In this document: one piece after another, positions 1-7,877 of the stretch
How positions within the stretch are numbered: position 1 is the stretch's first letter
How the letters are laid out: each line of letters opens with the position of its first letter
Assembly (NCBI GenBank): GCA_028825335.1
Contig: JAPKAI010000002.1
Location: 1 to 64,000, forward strand
DNA length: 64,000 bases
Direction of reading: 5' to 3'
DNA from: Gammaproteobacteria bacterium
GTDB lineage: Bacteria > Pseudomonadota > Gammaproteobacteria > Pseudomonadales > Pseudohongiellaceae
Translations under genes and position numbers: made by a program
Notes under the pieces: generated by a model
What the model saw: only the letters and a program-made list of their open reading frames with translations
Told to the model about the DNA's origin: nothing
The model's database searches: none

Positions 1-5
1 ACCAC

Positions 6-61
6 AATAGTATGTAATAGGTGGTGAGCTGGAACCATCCTGATAGACTTCCACTGGTTAG
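6..61 (+). repeat. Intergenic repeat, copy 1 of 3
   Basis: The conserved core reads AATAGTATGT, one or two bases, then a block ending GTGAG-TGGAACCATCC. It recurs in the same orientation near 2103 and 2734. A looser tail ends in GTTAG in all three copies. This copy precedes the secreted HEXXH protein gene. The family is not recognised. Confidence 0.6.
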
Positions 62-73
62 GTTGCGCGCAAC
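62..73. promoter_or_regulatory. 12-bp perfect palindrome GTTGCGCGCAAC
   Basis: This perfect palindrome lies about 22 bp upstream of a plausible -35 box and directly after repeat copy 1. A dimeric regulator could bind it as an operator, but no regulator gene is adjacent, so this is inference. Confidence 0.3.
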
Positions 74-95
74 AATCTATAGCAATAAACGATAA

Positions 96-123
96 TTGCT
101 TAGTCAGCTTAAAAGTATATAAT
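96..123 (+). promoter_or_regulatory. Putative sigma70 promoter
   Basis: TTGCTT and a consensus TATAAT (118-123) are separated by 16 bp. Transcription would begin near 130 and read into the secreted HEXXH protein gene. Confidence 0.45.
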
Positions 124-274
124 ATCCTTCCCTTAGCTATTTCTGCCGATTCCTCCATCTTTTCAGTGGGGAGGAATGTTGGAGAGAAATTTCTATTGCC
201 AACTAATTTATAGAATCAAAATCTACCATCTAACACACGCAATGACCCATTTTAATATTAGGATTCATGAGCCA

Positions 275-2005
275 ATGAGAAACCTGCTAAATGTAATACT
301 TAAATTAGCCCTAACGATTCTTGTAACCTCTAGCGCAATGGCGCAGCTACCTGAACTAAGCCCACCTTCAACTATAAGCGGGGCCACCACTACGGCCAAA
401 TTTTTCGGCGGGGCATCGAGCGATAATGGGGCATCGTTTGCGAGTAGTTTCGACTACGATCAGAAAATTGACATCGACGTAAAGATCCAGGTTGAAAGTG
501 GGCAGTTAAATACCATGGGCAACCTTTATGTATTTATTCTCTGGAATAATCAGTACTTTATACGCGTTGAATCAGGTGGCTACGAGATCTGGGATTTGAC
601 GTTGGCAAATCTGAAGGCAGCATTTCCAGCGGTAACTTTACAGGCGAGCCATGCAATTAATATCGTCGATGATGTGGCGTTCGGCCCTGCCGGCGTTTCT
701 GATACTACGATGGGAATCTATCTCGCCTACGACAGCATGGCCAAGGAAGGCGAGATTTATTACAGCGGCTCTCCGCTTAGTGTGACTATTAATCCGCCGC
801 TTACTGCCTTGGAAGGCTGTGCGAAGCCTTTTTATTCTGATTTTCCAATTCCAGTAAGCTCAGATAACGTTCACCGTTACTATAATTTTTCATGGCAAAG
901 CGATCCTATTTTTTGTGCTAATTTTTATGGATCGGTTCCGGCCGATCTCAAAGATAAGATTAGAAGGGCATTAAGTTTTGCAAAAGGAAAATTGGGCCTT
1001 CTCGCTCCCTTTAATGGTTTTTTTGTCAATCTAGAAATGGTCGACAAAGCTGGGTACATAGCTGACGTATGTGATACTTGGCCGGCTAGGACCTATGACG
1101 TAGAAGATAAAAAGTTTAAAAAAATACCCAGAGCACTTTGCATTCAGAATGCAGCCCCTGTAGATCTAGAAAACGCAAGGGGTGGCGGAGGCGCGGGCCA
1201 AGAAGCATTTCATAATGGAGGTGGGTCTGAGGTTTCTATAAATGCTTATTTTGAATTTAATCAATGGCAGCAGCTTGATGAATTTACTACCGAAGAAGCA
1301 GCAAAGAAATTCTATGGTGATGAAGTTGCCAAAGTTGGAGTACATGAGTTCTTTCATGCTCATCAACAGATGTTAATGTGGTATTTTGAAGAGAAGAAGC
1401 AATTTGGAATACCTATATCGTTGATGGAAGATTTTCCTAGTTACATGAATGAGCAGAACGATCACGATAAAGTTCTTTACTATCCGCATTGGATAGAAGA
1501 AGGGTCTGCTGAATTCGCTGCATATTTATTAATGCAGCAATACGATGCTACATTTGGCGCTAGAGATTTATTTCTTGTCCAACTTGATGACGCTCGAGAT
1601 CGAATAAGCGCAGGAAAACTAGTAAATGATACAGTCAGTTTGAAAGATTATGAGTATCAGACCAGAGAAGAGCTTGTTCAATCTGACAAGAATCCGTCTG
1701 GAGTTGCGCGAACACCAAGGGGTAAGTTTGATATGGGTATGTGGGCTATGGTTTACTTATGGCATAAAGATCCCGACAATTTACAAGGAATCATGGTTGA
1801 TTATTTCAAGAATATGGGGGAGCAAGAAAATCTTCACCCGAGGGAAGGATGGAAATATTCCTTTGAGAAAACATTTAACATCTCCATAGAAGACTTTTAT
1901 ACAGAATTCGATGCGTTTATGGCGAAGCCGCGTGCCGAGCAAGTATTAATTCTAAAAACAAATGAAGAATTTAGCGCAGCGACATTTTCCCCAGCTAAAC
2001 GATAA
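275..2005 (+). CDS. Secreted putative zinc metalloprotease-like protein
   Basis: The protein is probably exported and may be a gluzincin-like peptidase of unknown substrate. I place the start at the ATG at 275 because it opens a classic signal peptide (MRNLLN..., hydrophobic core, cleavage after SSAMA). The ORF is open back to an ATG at 176, where a GGGGAGG lies only one base from the codon and would add a 33-residue N-region. The central part carries HEFFHAH, an HEXXH zinc motif (about residues 390-394 counted from 176). About 50 residues later comes WIEEGSAEF, the type of helix that gives the third Glu ligand in gluzincins. The N-terminal 200 residues look like a separate beta-rich segment and are not recognised. 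The gene stands alone between repeat copies, with a small membrane-protein gene converging on it. Peptidase activity is inferred from motifs only. Confidence 0.65.
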   Translation: MRNLLNVILKLALTILVTSSAMAQLPELSPPSTISGATTTAKFFGGASSDNGASFASSFDYDQKIDIDVKIQVESGQLNTMGNLYVFILWNNQYFIRVESGGYEIWDLTLANLKAAFPAVTLQASHAINIVDDVAFGPAGVSDTTMGIYLAYDSMAKEGEIYYSGSPLSVTINPPLTALEGCAKPFYSDFPIPVSSDNVHRYYNFSWQSDPIFCANFYGSVPADLKDKIRRALSFAKGKLGLLAPFNGFFVNLEMVDKAGYIADVCDTWPARTYDVEDKKFKKIPRALCIQNAAPVDLENARGGGGAGQEAFHNGGGSEVSINAYFEFNQWQQLDEFTTEEAAKKFYGDEVAKVGVHEFFHAHQQMLMWYFEEKKQFGIPISLMEDFPSYMNEQNDHDKVLYYPHWIEEGSAEFAAYLLMQQYDATFGARDLFLVQLDDARDRISAGKLVNDTVSLKDYEYQTREELVQSDKNPSGVARTPRGKFDMGMWAMVYLWHKDPDNLQGIMVDYFKNMGEQENLHPREGWKYSFEKTFNISIEDFYTEFDAFMAKPRAEQVLILKTNEEFSAATFSPAKR

Positions 2006-2102
2006 AATATAGGCTCTACTAATGATGAAATATTTTCCAACAGGAATATCGAATAGGGCATGCGCGGAAGGATGAAAAGGCACACATAAATACCTTCGAG
2101 CA

Positions 2103-2173
2103 TATAGTGTACATAGGGGTGAGATGGAACCTACATGGACAAGTGGGGGGCTAGGGTGGGGTCTACTAGTTAG
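2103..2173 (+). repeat. Intergenic repeat, copy 2 of 3
   Basis: The core TATAGTGTACATAGG and GTGAGATGGAACC matches copies 1 and 3. The tail CAAG, a G-run, GTGGG and GTTAG is shared with copy 3. It fills the gap between two convergent genes, so it could also affect their 3' ends, although no canonical U-tract terminator is visible. Confidence 0.6.
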
Positions 2174-2190
2174 CAGTTAATTCCTGATAA

Positions 2191-2643
2191 CTAGGGGCAT
2201 TTAATTTCTGATGACTCAATGAGTAGTTCCGATAATTCAGCAGTTGAAAATCCTAAAACCAAATCCGTGATATCTCTGTACTTACAAGAATTATACATAG
2301 CTAGCATTGCATTTAGTTTTGCGTCCCAGATCTCAGGGTCCATCAGACCAAGTTTGTATTGAAGGAAATCATTTTCATAAAGCATCCAAAATTGCCATAC
2401 AGCATCTCTAACCGTAGTCGTATCTTCTGAGTAAGTTCCATTTACGATTCCGTACATATATTCCACAAAACTTGAATCACCTTCGTCAAATCCACCAATA
2501 ATTTCGACAAGCACCTCAGTTCTAGCTTGCTGCTGTGCAGCTAAAGCTATTTTTTGAGATTGCTCCATTTGTGCGCCAACAAATATAAGGGAACCTATAA
2601 CCCCCAATATGCCTATTACATTAATAATTCGTTCTATGCTCAT
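2191..2643 (-). CDS. Small membrane-anchored hypothetical protein
   Basis: This 150-residue protein has one N-terminal transmembrane segment (about residues 7-25, IINVIGILGVIGSLIFVGAQ). A QMEQSQ-type polar stretch and an alpha-helical, acidic, presumably cytoplasmic domain follow. Short proteins of this build (one TM, then Q- and A-rich helix) are common, uncharacterised members of marine proteobacterial genomes, and I know no assigned function. A GGAG lies about ten bases before the ATG. It has no same-strand neighbour and lies between repeat copies 2 and 3, which suggests accessory DNA. Confidence 0.6.
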   Translation of the reverse strand: MSIERIINVIGILGVIGSLIFVGAQMEQSQKIALAAQQQARTEVLVEIIGGFDEGDSSFVEYMYGIVNGTYSEDTTTVRDAVWQFWMLYENDFLQYKLGLMDPEIWDAKLNAMLAMYNSCKYRDITDLVLGFSTAELSELLIESSEIKCP

Positions 2644-2733
2644 TGCATCAGGTCTCCGAATAAAGGAAGCATTATTATTGTTATACGTGACTTGTTCACA
2701 GTAACTCTCAAGAATACCTAATCGTTTGCCCAG

Positions 2734-2807
2734 AATAGTATGTATAGGAGTGAGATGGAACCATCCTTGTGCAAGGGGGCGGAGTGGGTGTGCCGACCGA
2801 GAGTTAG
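2734..2807 (+). repeat. Intergenic repeat, copy 3 of 3
   Basis: The core AATAGTATGTATAGG and GTGAGATGGAACCATCC is the closest match to copy 1 and shares the extended G-rich tail with copy 2. It lies upstream of the divergently placed small membrane-protein gene. Confidence 0.6.
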
Positions 2808-3067
2808 GAATGAAAAGTGTCGATTAGGGGGGGTAATAGATGGTGTTGAATGGCTTGGTGACTTCGTTCTAATGTAACACTATAACTTGTTGGTTAGAAT
2901 AATTTATAAAATTATTAGTAAGTTCTAGATAAAGTTCAAGTCTCCCCATCCGCACTATCGAATTCTCCATTCGATGGCAGTACTCAATTAATGAATGTTT
3001 CCACAAATCTAGTTTTCTCGGTCCCTAGGCCTCGAGTTATTCTTGCTCGACACTATTACTTGAGCGG

Positions 3068-3082
3068 CGGAAGCTTTAGAAT
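3068..3082 (+). repeat. Left 15-bp direct repeat flanking the MFS/dikinase block
   Basis: CGGAAGCTTTAGAAT occurs here and again exactly at 7029-7043. The two copies enclose the MFS exporter and the two dikinase-like genes, both in intergenic DNA. Confidence 0.5.
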
Positions 3083-3124
3083 CTTTCATAGATTCTGATT
3101 GAACTTTCATCTGGATGCCTGCCA

Positions 3125-4483
3125 TTGCCTGAAAAACGCACGTTTCTCCTACTAGCCGGTGTCCTGCTCGCTTCTGCTCTAGCCCCTCTAGGCTCCACCT
3201 CAATTGCGGTGGCCATGCCCCAAATTGCCGCATTCATGGAAATGGACCCTGGCACAGCGACGCAGCTGCTGGTTGGGGGCTATTTGCTCATTTCGGTTAT
3301 CGGCCAAGCTCCGGCAGGGAAGTTGGGGGATATCATTGGCTATCAGAAGGCTCTCTACGTTGGCTTGGCCGTGTTCATGCTTGGGTCGCTGTTAGCGTAT
3401 TTGGTCCGCAGCATCGAAGTATTACTGATTTCAAGAATGATGATGGCCGCTGCGAGCGCCATGATCGTGCCGAATGCGTCGGCTATGTTGAGAACGCAGC
3501 TTCCCGAATCCATGCTGCCCTTCGCGTACGGCATATTTGGCGCCACCATGGGAGCAGCCGCAGCCGTGGGCCCTCTCTTGGGCGGCGCGCTAACTCAATT
3601 CTTCGACTGGCCAGCAATCTTCCTCGTGAATGTGCCCTGGGCATTGCTTGCACTTGGTTTAATTGTCACGACATCGAAACCGCAGGAAGAAAAACGTAGA
3701 GGTCGACTCGACCTGCGCAGCACGATATTGCTTGCCTTCGCTATTGGAGCGCTGCAACTAGGTTTTATCGGTGAAGCTATCGACCTGCGTCTGATTGTTT
3801 CTGGCGTGTTGCTTCTCAGTTTGTTTATTTGGGTGCAGTTGAAGGTTGATGAGCCTGTTTTCGATCCGCGCTTTTTTAAACGGCCCGCCTATGCGGCGGC
3901 TGGCTGTACTACGGCGTTTGGTAATTTCACCATGTACGCGTTGTTATTCCAGCTACCGATCTTCTTCGTAGATGTTCGGCAGGTTGCAGAAATCGAAATT
4001 GCCGGCGCTTTAACGGCAATGACAATCTGTATGATGCTGGGCGGTCCTATGTCTGCAGCAGCGGGCCGGCTAATTGGAATTCGCTATACCGCTGCGTTGG
4101 CTGCCTGTACTAATATCTTCGGCCTTTACCTATATTCTGATCTGGGATCAGCGCTGGTGCCGATGGATATCATCGTTCCTATGGCCTTAATGGGTTTCGC
4201 TGGAGGAATGGCTGGTCCTGTAGTTCAGGCGGCAGGCATGTTAGCTATCGAGAAGGAGAAAGCAGGCATGGCGGCTGGCGGCTTGAGCACTATGCGCTAT
4301 CTGGGTGGCGCTTTGGGAATTTCAATTCTTTCTTTACGCCTCGGGTCAGAATCGACAACCACCCTAGAGCAGCACTTGTCGATGATTCCGTACTATGCAG
4401 GTGCGCTAGTTATAGTACTGATGGCAACTTTTCTCTTGCCAGTCTCGAATAAAAAAGTGGGCCCCATTCTGGACTCACAATAG
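3125..4483 (+). CDS. MFS transporter, DHA2-like drug exporter
   Basis: This is a 452-residue inner-membrane secondary transporter, probably proton-driven efflux. It shows the major-facilitator motif A region (GKLGDIIGYQKALYVG) between TM2 and TM3, and an antiporter motif-C-like GAAAAVGPLLGGAL in TM5, typical of the DHA2 drug:H+ antiporters. About 12-14 hydrophobic segments run through the protein. The only start that keeps TM1 is a TTG codon with a weak ribosome binding site. A GGGAGAAGGA and 14 bases separate it from the split dikinase genes. Co-transcription with an antibiotic-phosphotransferase-like enzyme suggests a modify-and-export role, but the substrate is unknown. Confidence 0.82.
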   Translation: MPEKRTFLLLAGVLLASALAPLGSTSIAVAMPQIAAFMEMDPGTATQLLVGGYLLISVIGQAPAGKLGDIIGYQKALYVGLAVFMLGSLLAYLVRSIEVLLISRMMMAAASAMIVPNASAMLRTQLPESMLPFAYGIFGATMGAAAAVGPLLGGALTQFFDWPAIFLVNVPWALLALGLIVTTSKPQEEKRRGRLDLRSTILLAFAIGALQLGFIGEAIDLRLIVSGVLLLSLFIWVQLKVDEPVFDPRFFKRPAYAAAGCTTAFGNFTMYALLFQLPIFFVDVRQVAEIEIAGALTAMTICMMLGGPMSAAAGRLIGIRYTAALAACTNIFGLYLYSDLGSALVPMDIIVPMALMGFAGGMAGPVVQAAGMLAIEKEKAGMAAGGLSTMRYLGGALGISILSLRLGSESTTTLEQHLSMIPYYAGALVIVLMATFLLPVSNKKVGPILDSQ

Positions 4484-4497
4484 ATAGGGAGAAGGAA

Positions 4498-6153
4498 ATG
4501 GAGCGGAAATTTGAAGCGCCTGGCCCTGGTACTTGGGTCTTGGATACCACGCATAGCAGTGGAGCGATGACTCCATATACCTGTCAGTGTTTCGAAGGAT
4601 TGCCAAGAGGGTTCCATGAAAGCTTAGAAAAATACGGGATTCTACTGGATCGTTTGCAGCCTGCCTTCATACATGGATTCTTCTTCATGCAGCAAGTTGG
4701 CTTAATGGGGAAGCCCGGTGGTAAGCCGCCTCCGAACTGGCTGATGAAAGTCATGTTCCAGGCCCACCCTAAGCTTCGGGCGCGTGTTAAGGCCGCTCAT
4801 GAGTCAGTGGAGTCACGTCGCTGGCTGCAAGACCTAGCTGAATGGGACGAGCTTAAGAAAGATTCGATCGCACGAAATACTTCGCTGCAATCAATCAAAT
4901 TGACGAAACTCGACAGGCAGGAATTAATCGCGCATTTAGAGGTTTGCTTCGTGAATGCAGAGGAAATGGTCTATCGCCATCACAAGTATTCTGTTGGTTC
5001 ATTGATGCCGGTCGGTCGCTTCTTGGATGTTGCTACTATTTCATCAGGACTCTCTGCTGTTGATGTCGCTCCTCTACTAAAAGGTTCAACGGCAGTATCG
5101 AAAGGAATTGGAGGAGAGCAATTAGTCGCAGTGGTAGAAGCAATTACCGCGGCGGGTATTGTTAAGAAAGACCTGGCGGAGCAGGAGTCAGAAGCTGCGT
5201 TGAATGGATTGCGTGAGAATTCACAAATTAACGCTGCCCTAGAAGACTACCTTGTTATCACCGGACACATGCTGATTGGCGGATATTGCATATCCGAGAA
5301 AACCTTACGAGAGTCTCCGAATATCATTATGGCGAGGGTTTTCGAAGCTATGAAGCCAGCTAGCGAGTCTGGATTCGATGCCGGCCTGGAGCAGGTAATC
5401 AGAGAGAAAATCCCTGAAGAAGATCGAGTCGATTTTGACCTCTGTCTCGCGGATGCAAGATCTGCAAATAGGATGCGAGATGAGCGAGGCATTTACAACG
5501 ATATATGGGGAGCGGGCATCTCGCGCTGCGCGATTTTAGAAGCAGGGCGCCGACTTTTTGAGGAAGGTATTTTCTCCAATGCAGAGCTCTCGTTGGACGC
5601 CTCACATGAGGAGCTAATAGGTTTGTTGAAAGGGGAGTCTACTGCCACTGATGAAGACTTATCGGAAAGACGTGAGTGGCGACTAACAAAGAACATTGAT
5701 GAGGTGCCTGAGTTTCTAGGTGATCCTCCAGCCGGTCCGCCGCCACTGGAATTGCTACCCGCTAAGATTCAACCCACGCTGAGAGCATTCGGCTTAGTAA
5801 TGGTCAATGTCTTCGACGAGCCGAAAGAGGCTACTCAAAAGATCAGTGGCCTGGCGGTGAGCCCAGGAATCTATGAAGGAACTGCCAAGGTAATTCTTAG
5901 TACACGAGATTTTGACCGTCTCGAGAAGGGAGACATACTTGTCACTAAGAATACTTCAGCGGGTTTCAATGTCGTGCTTCCAATCATTGGGGCTTTGGTC
6001 ACCGATAGGGGTGGAGTTCTTAGCCATGCTGCTATCGTTAGTCGCGAATTTGGTATTCCGGGAGTTGTGGGTACAAAGAATGCGAGTCAATCCATAAAGG
6101 ATGGCGACAAGATTCGAGTGAATGGCGACACAGGGGAGGTTGACATCCTTTGA
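4498..6153 (+). CDS. PEP-utilizing enzyme: central region plus phosphohistidine domain
   Basis: This 551-residue protein carries a C-terminal PEP-utilizing mobile domain (about residues 450-551). It has the phosphohistidine loop GGVLSHAAIVSREFGIPG, with His at about residue 510. The preceding 430 or so residues resemble the substrate-binding middle of rifampicin phosphotransferase-like or PEP-synthase-like proteins; the opening PGPGTWVLDTTH is typical of PEP-utilizing proteins of unknown substrate. The ATP-grasp domain that should load the histidine is missing here and is encoded by the next gene, which overlaps by four bases. Together the two make 824 residues, close to a whole rifampicin phosphotransferase, but in the order middle-His then ATP rather than ATP-middle-His. 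The substrate is unknown. Confidence 0.75.
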   Translation: MERKFEAPGPGTWVLDTTHSSGAMTPYTCQCFEGLPRGFHESLEKYGILLDRLQPAFIHGFFFMQQVGLMGKPGGKPPPNWLMKVMFQAHPKLRARVKAAHESVESRRWLQDLAEWDELKKDSIARNTSLQSIKLTKLDRQELIAHLEVCFVNAEEMVYRHHKYSVGSLMPVGRFLDVATISSGLSAVDVAPLLKGSTAVSKGIGGEQLVAVVEAITAAGIVKKDLAEQESEAALNGLRENSQINAALEDYLVITGHMLIGGYCISEKTLRESPNIIMARVFEAMKPASESGFDAGLEQVIREKIPEEDRVDFDLCLADARSANRMRDERGIYNDIWGAGISRCAILEAGRRLFEEGIFSNAELSLDASHEELIGLLKGESTATDEDLSERREWRLTKNIDEVPEFLGDPPAGPPPLELLPAKIQPTLRAFGLVMVNVFDEPKEATQKISGLAVSPGIYEGTAKVILSTRDFDRLEKGDILVTKNTSAGFNVVLPIIGALVTDRGGVLSHAAIVSREFGIPGVVGTKNASQSIKDGDKIRVNGDTGEVDIL

Positions 6154-6971
6154 GTGCTCAAGTTAGTAGCGCTGTACTCCTCAAAGAAGCTATCGAGGAA
6201 GCGCGGTTTGGAGGAAAGTGTGTCAGCTTAGGCCTCGCGCTGAGGGCTGATTTACCAGCCCCTAGAGGGTATGCGCTAGCAGTTGATCTGGTTAGTGCAA
6301 TTGCCAGCGGAGACGAAGCGGCTAAGGCTAACATAGCTCCCTTGTTTGCAGAATTCGCACCAGCCGTAGCCGTTCGCTCAAGTGCAGTAGGGGAAGACTC
6401 CGCGGATGCTAGTTTTGCCGGTCAGCATCTAACAGTGCTTAATGTCATGGATGCCGAGTCTGTGATAACGGCTATACAGCAAGTTCATGCCTCCGCCTAT
6501 ACCGCAGAAGCGATTGCCTATCGCGCTAAGATGGGCGTTGAAGGCGAGCCCGCTATAGCCGTTGTCATTCAACAACAGATACGGAGCGAAGTTGCCGGGG
6601 TCATGTTTACCAAGAACCCTATTACGAACACGAATGAACGGTATATCGAAGCCAGCTGGGGCCTAGGCGAGGCTGTGGTTGCCGGCATGGTTGTTCCCGA
6701 CAGTTTTCGCATATCTAGTGAGGGGAACATACTTGAGCAGGTGTTGGGCGACAAAGATGTCGAGCTCGTTGCGATGGCTGAAGGCGAGACCGCAGAGCAG
6801 GACGTCGACCAGATTAGGCAAAGCTCTCTCTGTCTTAGTGAGGATCAGCTGAATAGCTTGCATAGTCTTGCTCTAAACTGCGAGGCCACCTACGGTGAGC
6901 ATATTGATATCGAATGGGCATTTCACGATGAGCAACTTTATCTATTGCAATGCCGCTCAATAACACTGTGA
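6150..6971 (+). CDS. PEP/pyruvate-binding ATP-grasp domain protein (PPDK_N)
   Basis: This 273-residue protein is essentially only the N-terminal nucleotide-binding domain of PEP synthase, PPDK or rifampicin phosphotransferase. Visible family signatures are GGKCVSLGLA near the start, AVRSSAVGEDSADASFAGQ, GVMFTKNPIT, WGLGEAVVAG and the final EWAF...LLQCRSIT. It starts at TTG in a TTGA overlap with the previous stop, so the two are translationally coupled and probably form one enzyme. This subunit would transfer phosphate from ATP to the partner's His. A lone, full-length PPDK_N domain placed downstream of its partner is unusual. Confidence 0.78.
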   Translation: MSAQVSSAVLLKEAIEEARFGGKCVSLGLALRADLPAPRGYALAVDLVSAIASGDEAAKANIAPLFAEFAPAVAVRSSAVGEDSADASFAGQHLTVLNVMDAESVITAIQQVHASAYTAEAIAYRAKMGVEGEPAIAVVIQQQIRSEVAGVMFTKNPITNTNERYIEASWGLGEAVVAGMVVPDSFRISSEGNILEQVLGDKDVELVAMAEGETAEQDVDQIRQSSLCLSEDQLNSLHSLALNCEATYGEHIDIEWAFHDEQLYLLQCRSITL

Positions 6972-7028
6972 CAGCCAAACCAATTCAGCTGCTCTTTACT
7001 ACCCTAATTGGCTCTATCTCTTGCCCCA

Positions 7029-7043
7029 CGGAAGCTTTAGAAT
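7029..7043 (+). repeat. Right 15-bp direct repeat flanking the MFS/dikinase block
   Basis: This is an exact copy of CGGAAGCTTTAGAAT at 3068-3082, 57 bp after the PPDK_N gene stop. Confidence 0.5.
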
Positions 7044-7108
7044 AATTTTTGAGGAGTGGATGAATATTCGCCGTTGCTAATTTACCGAACCATAAGCTGT
7101 TGAATACT

Positions 7109-7843
7109 ATGAAAGATTTCTTCGAAAGATCGAAATCCCAATCCGTCGCTGAAAAAAAGGGTAAGCATCCCGTTTCGAGCAAGAACGATGTGCAGCAATT
7201 TTTGTCCAAAGTTGCGTCTTTGCCCAAGACCAGCGGTGATGCGAGGCTGATTTTCTCTCTGGATGCTACTGCGAGTAGGCAGAGCACGTGGGATGTAGCA
7301 AGCCAGCTCCAGAATGAGATGTTTCTCTGTGCCCAGTCACTGGGAGGCCTCAATGTTCAGCTATGTTACTTCCGTGGTTTCGGCGATTTTTTTAGTAGCG
7401 ATTGGCAGGGTAATGCGGATGATATTTTGCGTATCATGTCATCGATTCAATGCCAAGCAGGTGCCACACAACTGCATCGCTTGCTGCAACATGCCATCGA
7501 TGAAAACCAGCAGAAGACAATCAAGTGCCTTATCTATATTGGCGATGCTATGGAGGAGAACATCGACCTATTGGCACAGCTTGCCGGAAAGCTAGGTTTG
7601 CTGAACGTGCCACTGTTCATGTTTCAAGAACGGCGTGACCCAGTAGCAATGGCAGCTTTCAAAGAGCTTAGTCGCTTGTCCGGTGGGGCTTATTCCCAGT
7701 TTGATAGTGCCAGTGCTGATCAGCTAAAGGACTTGCTAAAAGCAGTCGCTATCTATGCTGCGGGTGGGCTGAAGGCGCTGCAGAAATTCAGTGCCGCCTC
7801 GTCCAGCGGTGTGAAGTTAATAGAGCAGCAGCTTAGGAAATAG
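7109..7843 (+). CDS. VWA domain-containing protein
   Basis: This soluble protein of about 244 residues has a von Willebrand A-like Rossmann fold. The strand LIFSLDATASR carries a DxTxS variant of the metal-adhesion DxSxS motif, and CLIYIGDAMEEN supplies a second acidic strand. Proteins of this type are metal-binding scaffolds for protein complexes. I prefer the ATG at 7109 over the upstream TTG at 7100; neither has a strong ribosome binding site. The next gene, 34 bases on, is a membrane J-domain protein, so a joint role in delivering or remodelling a client is likely. I know no named pathway for this pair. Confidence 0.65.
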   Translation: MKDFFERSKSQSVAEKKGKHPVSSKNDVQQFLSKVASLPKTSGDARLIFSLDATASRQSTWDVASQLQNEMFLCAQSLGGLNVQLCYFRGFGDFFSSDWQGNADDILRIMSSIQCQAGATQLHRLLQHAIDENQQKTIKCLIYIGDAMEENIDLLAQLAGKLGLLNVPLFMFQERRDPVAMAAFKELSRLSGGAYSQFDSASADQLKDLLKAVAIYAAGGLKALQKFSAASSSGVKLIEQQLRK

Positions 7844-7877
7844 TTGTGGTTCTAGCAAAACAGGTAGATAGACTCGT

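Larger units (their letters stand above)
2644..3124. other. Intergenic region without a convincing gene
   Basis: This stretch holds repeat copy 3, a small hairpin (ATCGAA, 7-base loop, TTCGAT) near 2957-2975, the left 15-bp direct repeat (3068-3082) and an AGAATC/GATTCT hairpin at 3078-3096. The minus-strand ORF at 3009-3233 is judged a shadow. Confidence 0.5.

Noticed and set aside
6-2807. Integron attC sites for the three-copy repeat
   Set aside because: The GTTAG ends are suggestive, but no paired RYYYAAC box or intervening palindromic arms were found, and no integrase is in the window. It is kept as an unnamed repeat.
6985-7353. 122-codon minus-strand ORF with a similar SKAS stretch to the minus ORF at 3009-3233
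   Set aside because: The shared residues come from the 15-bp direct repeat. Both ORFs overlap real genes or lack any start signal or family match.
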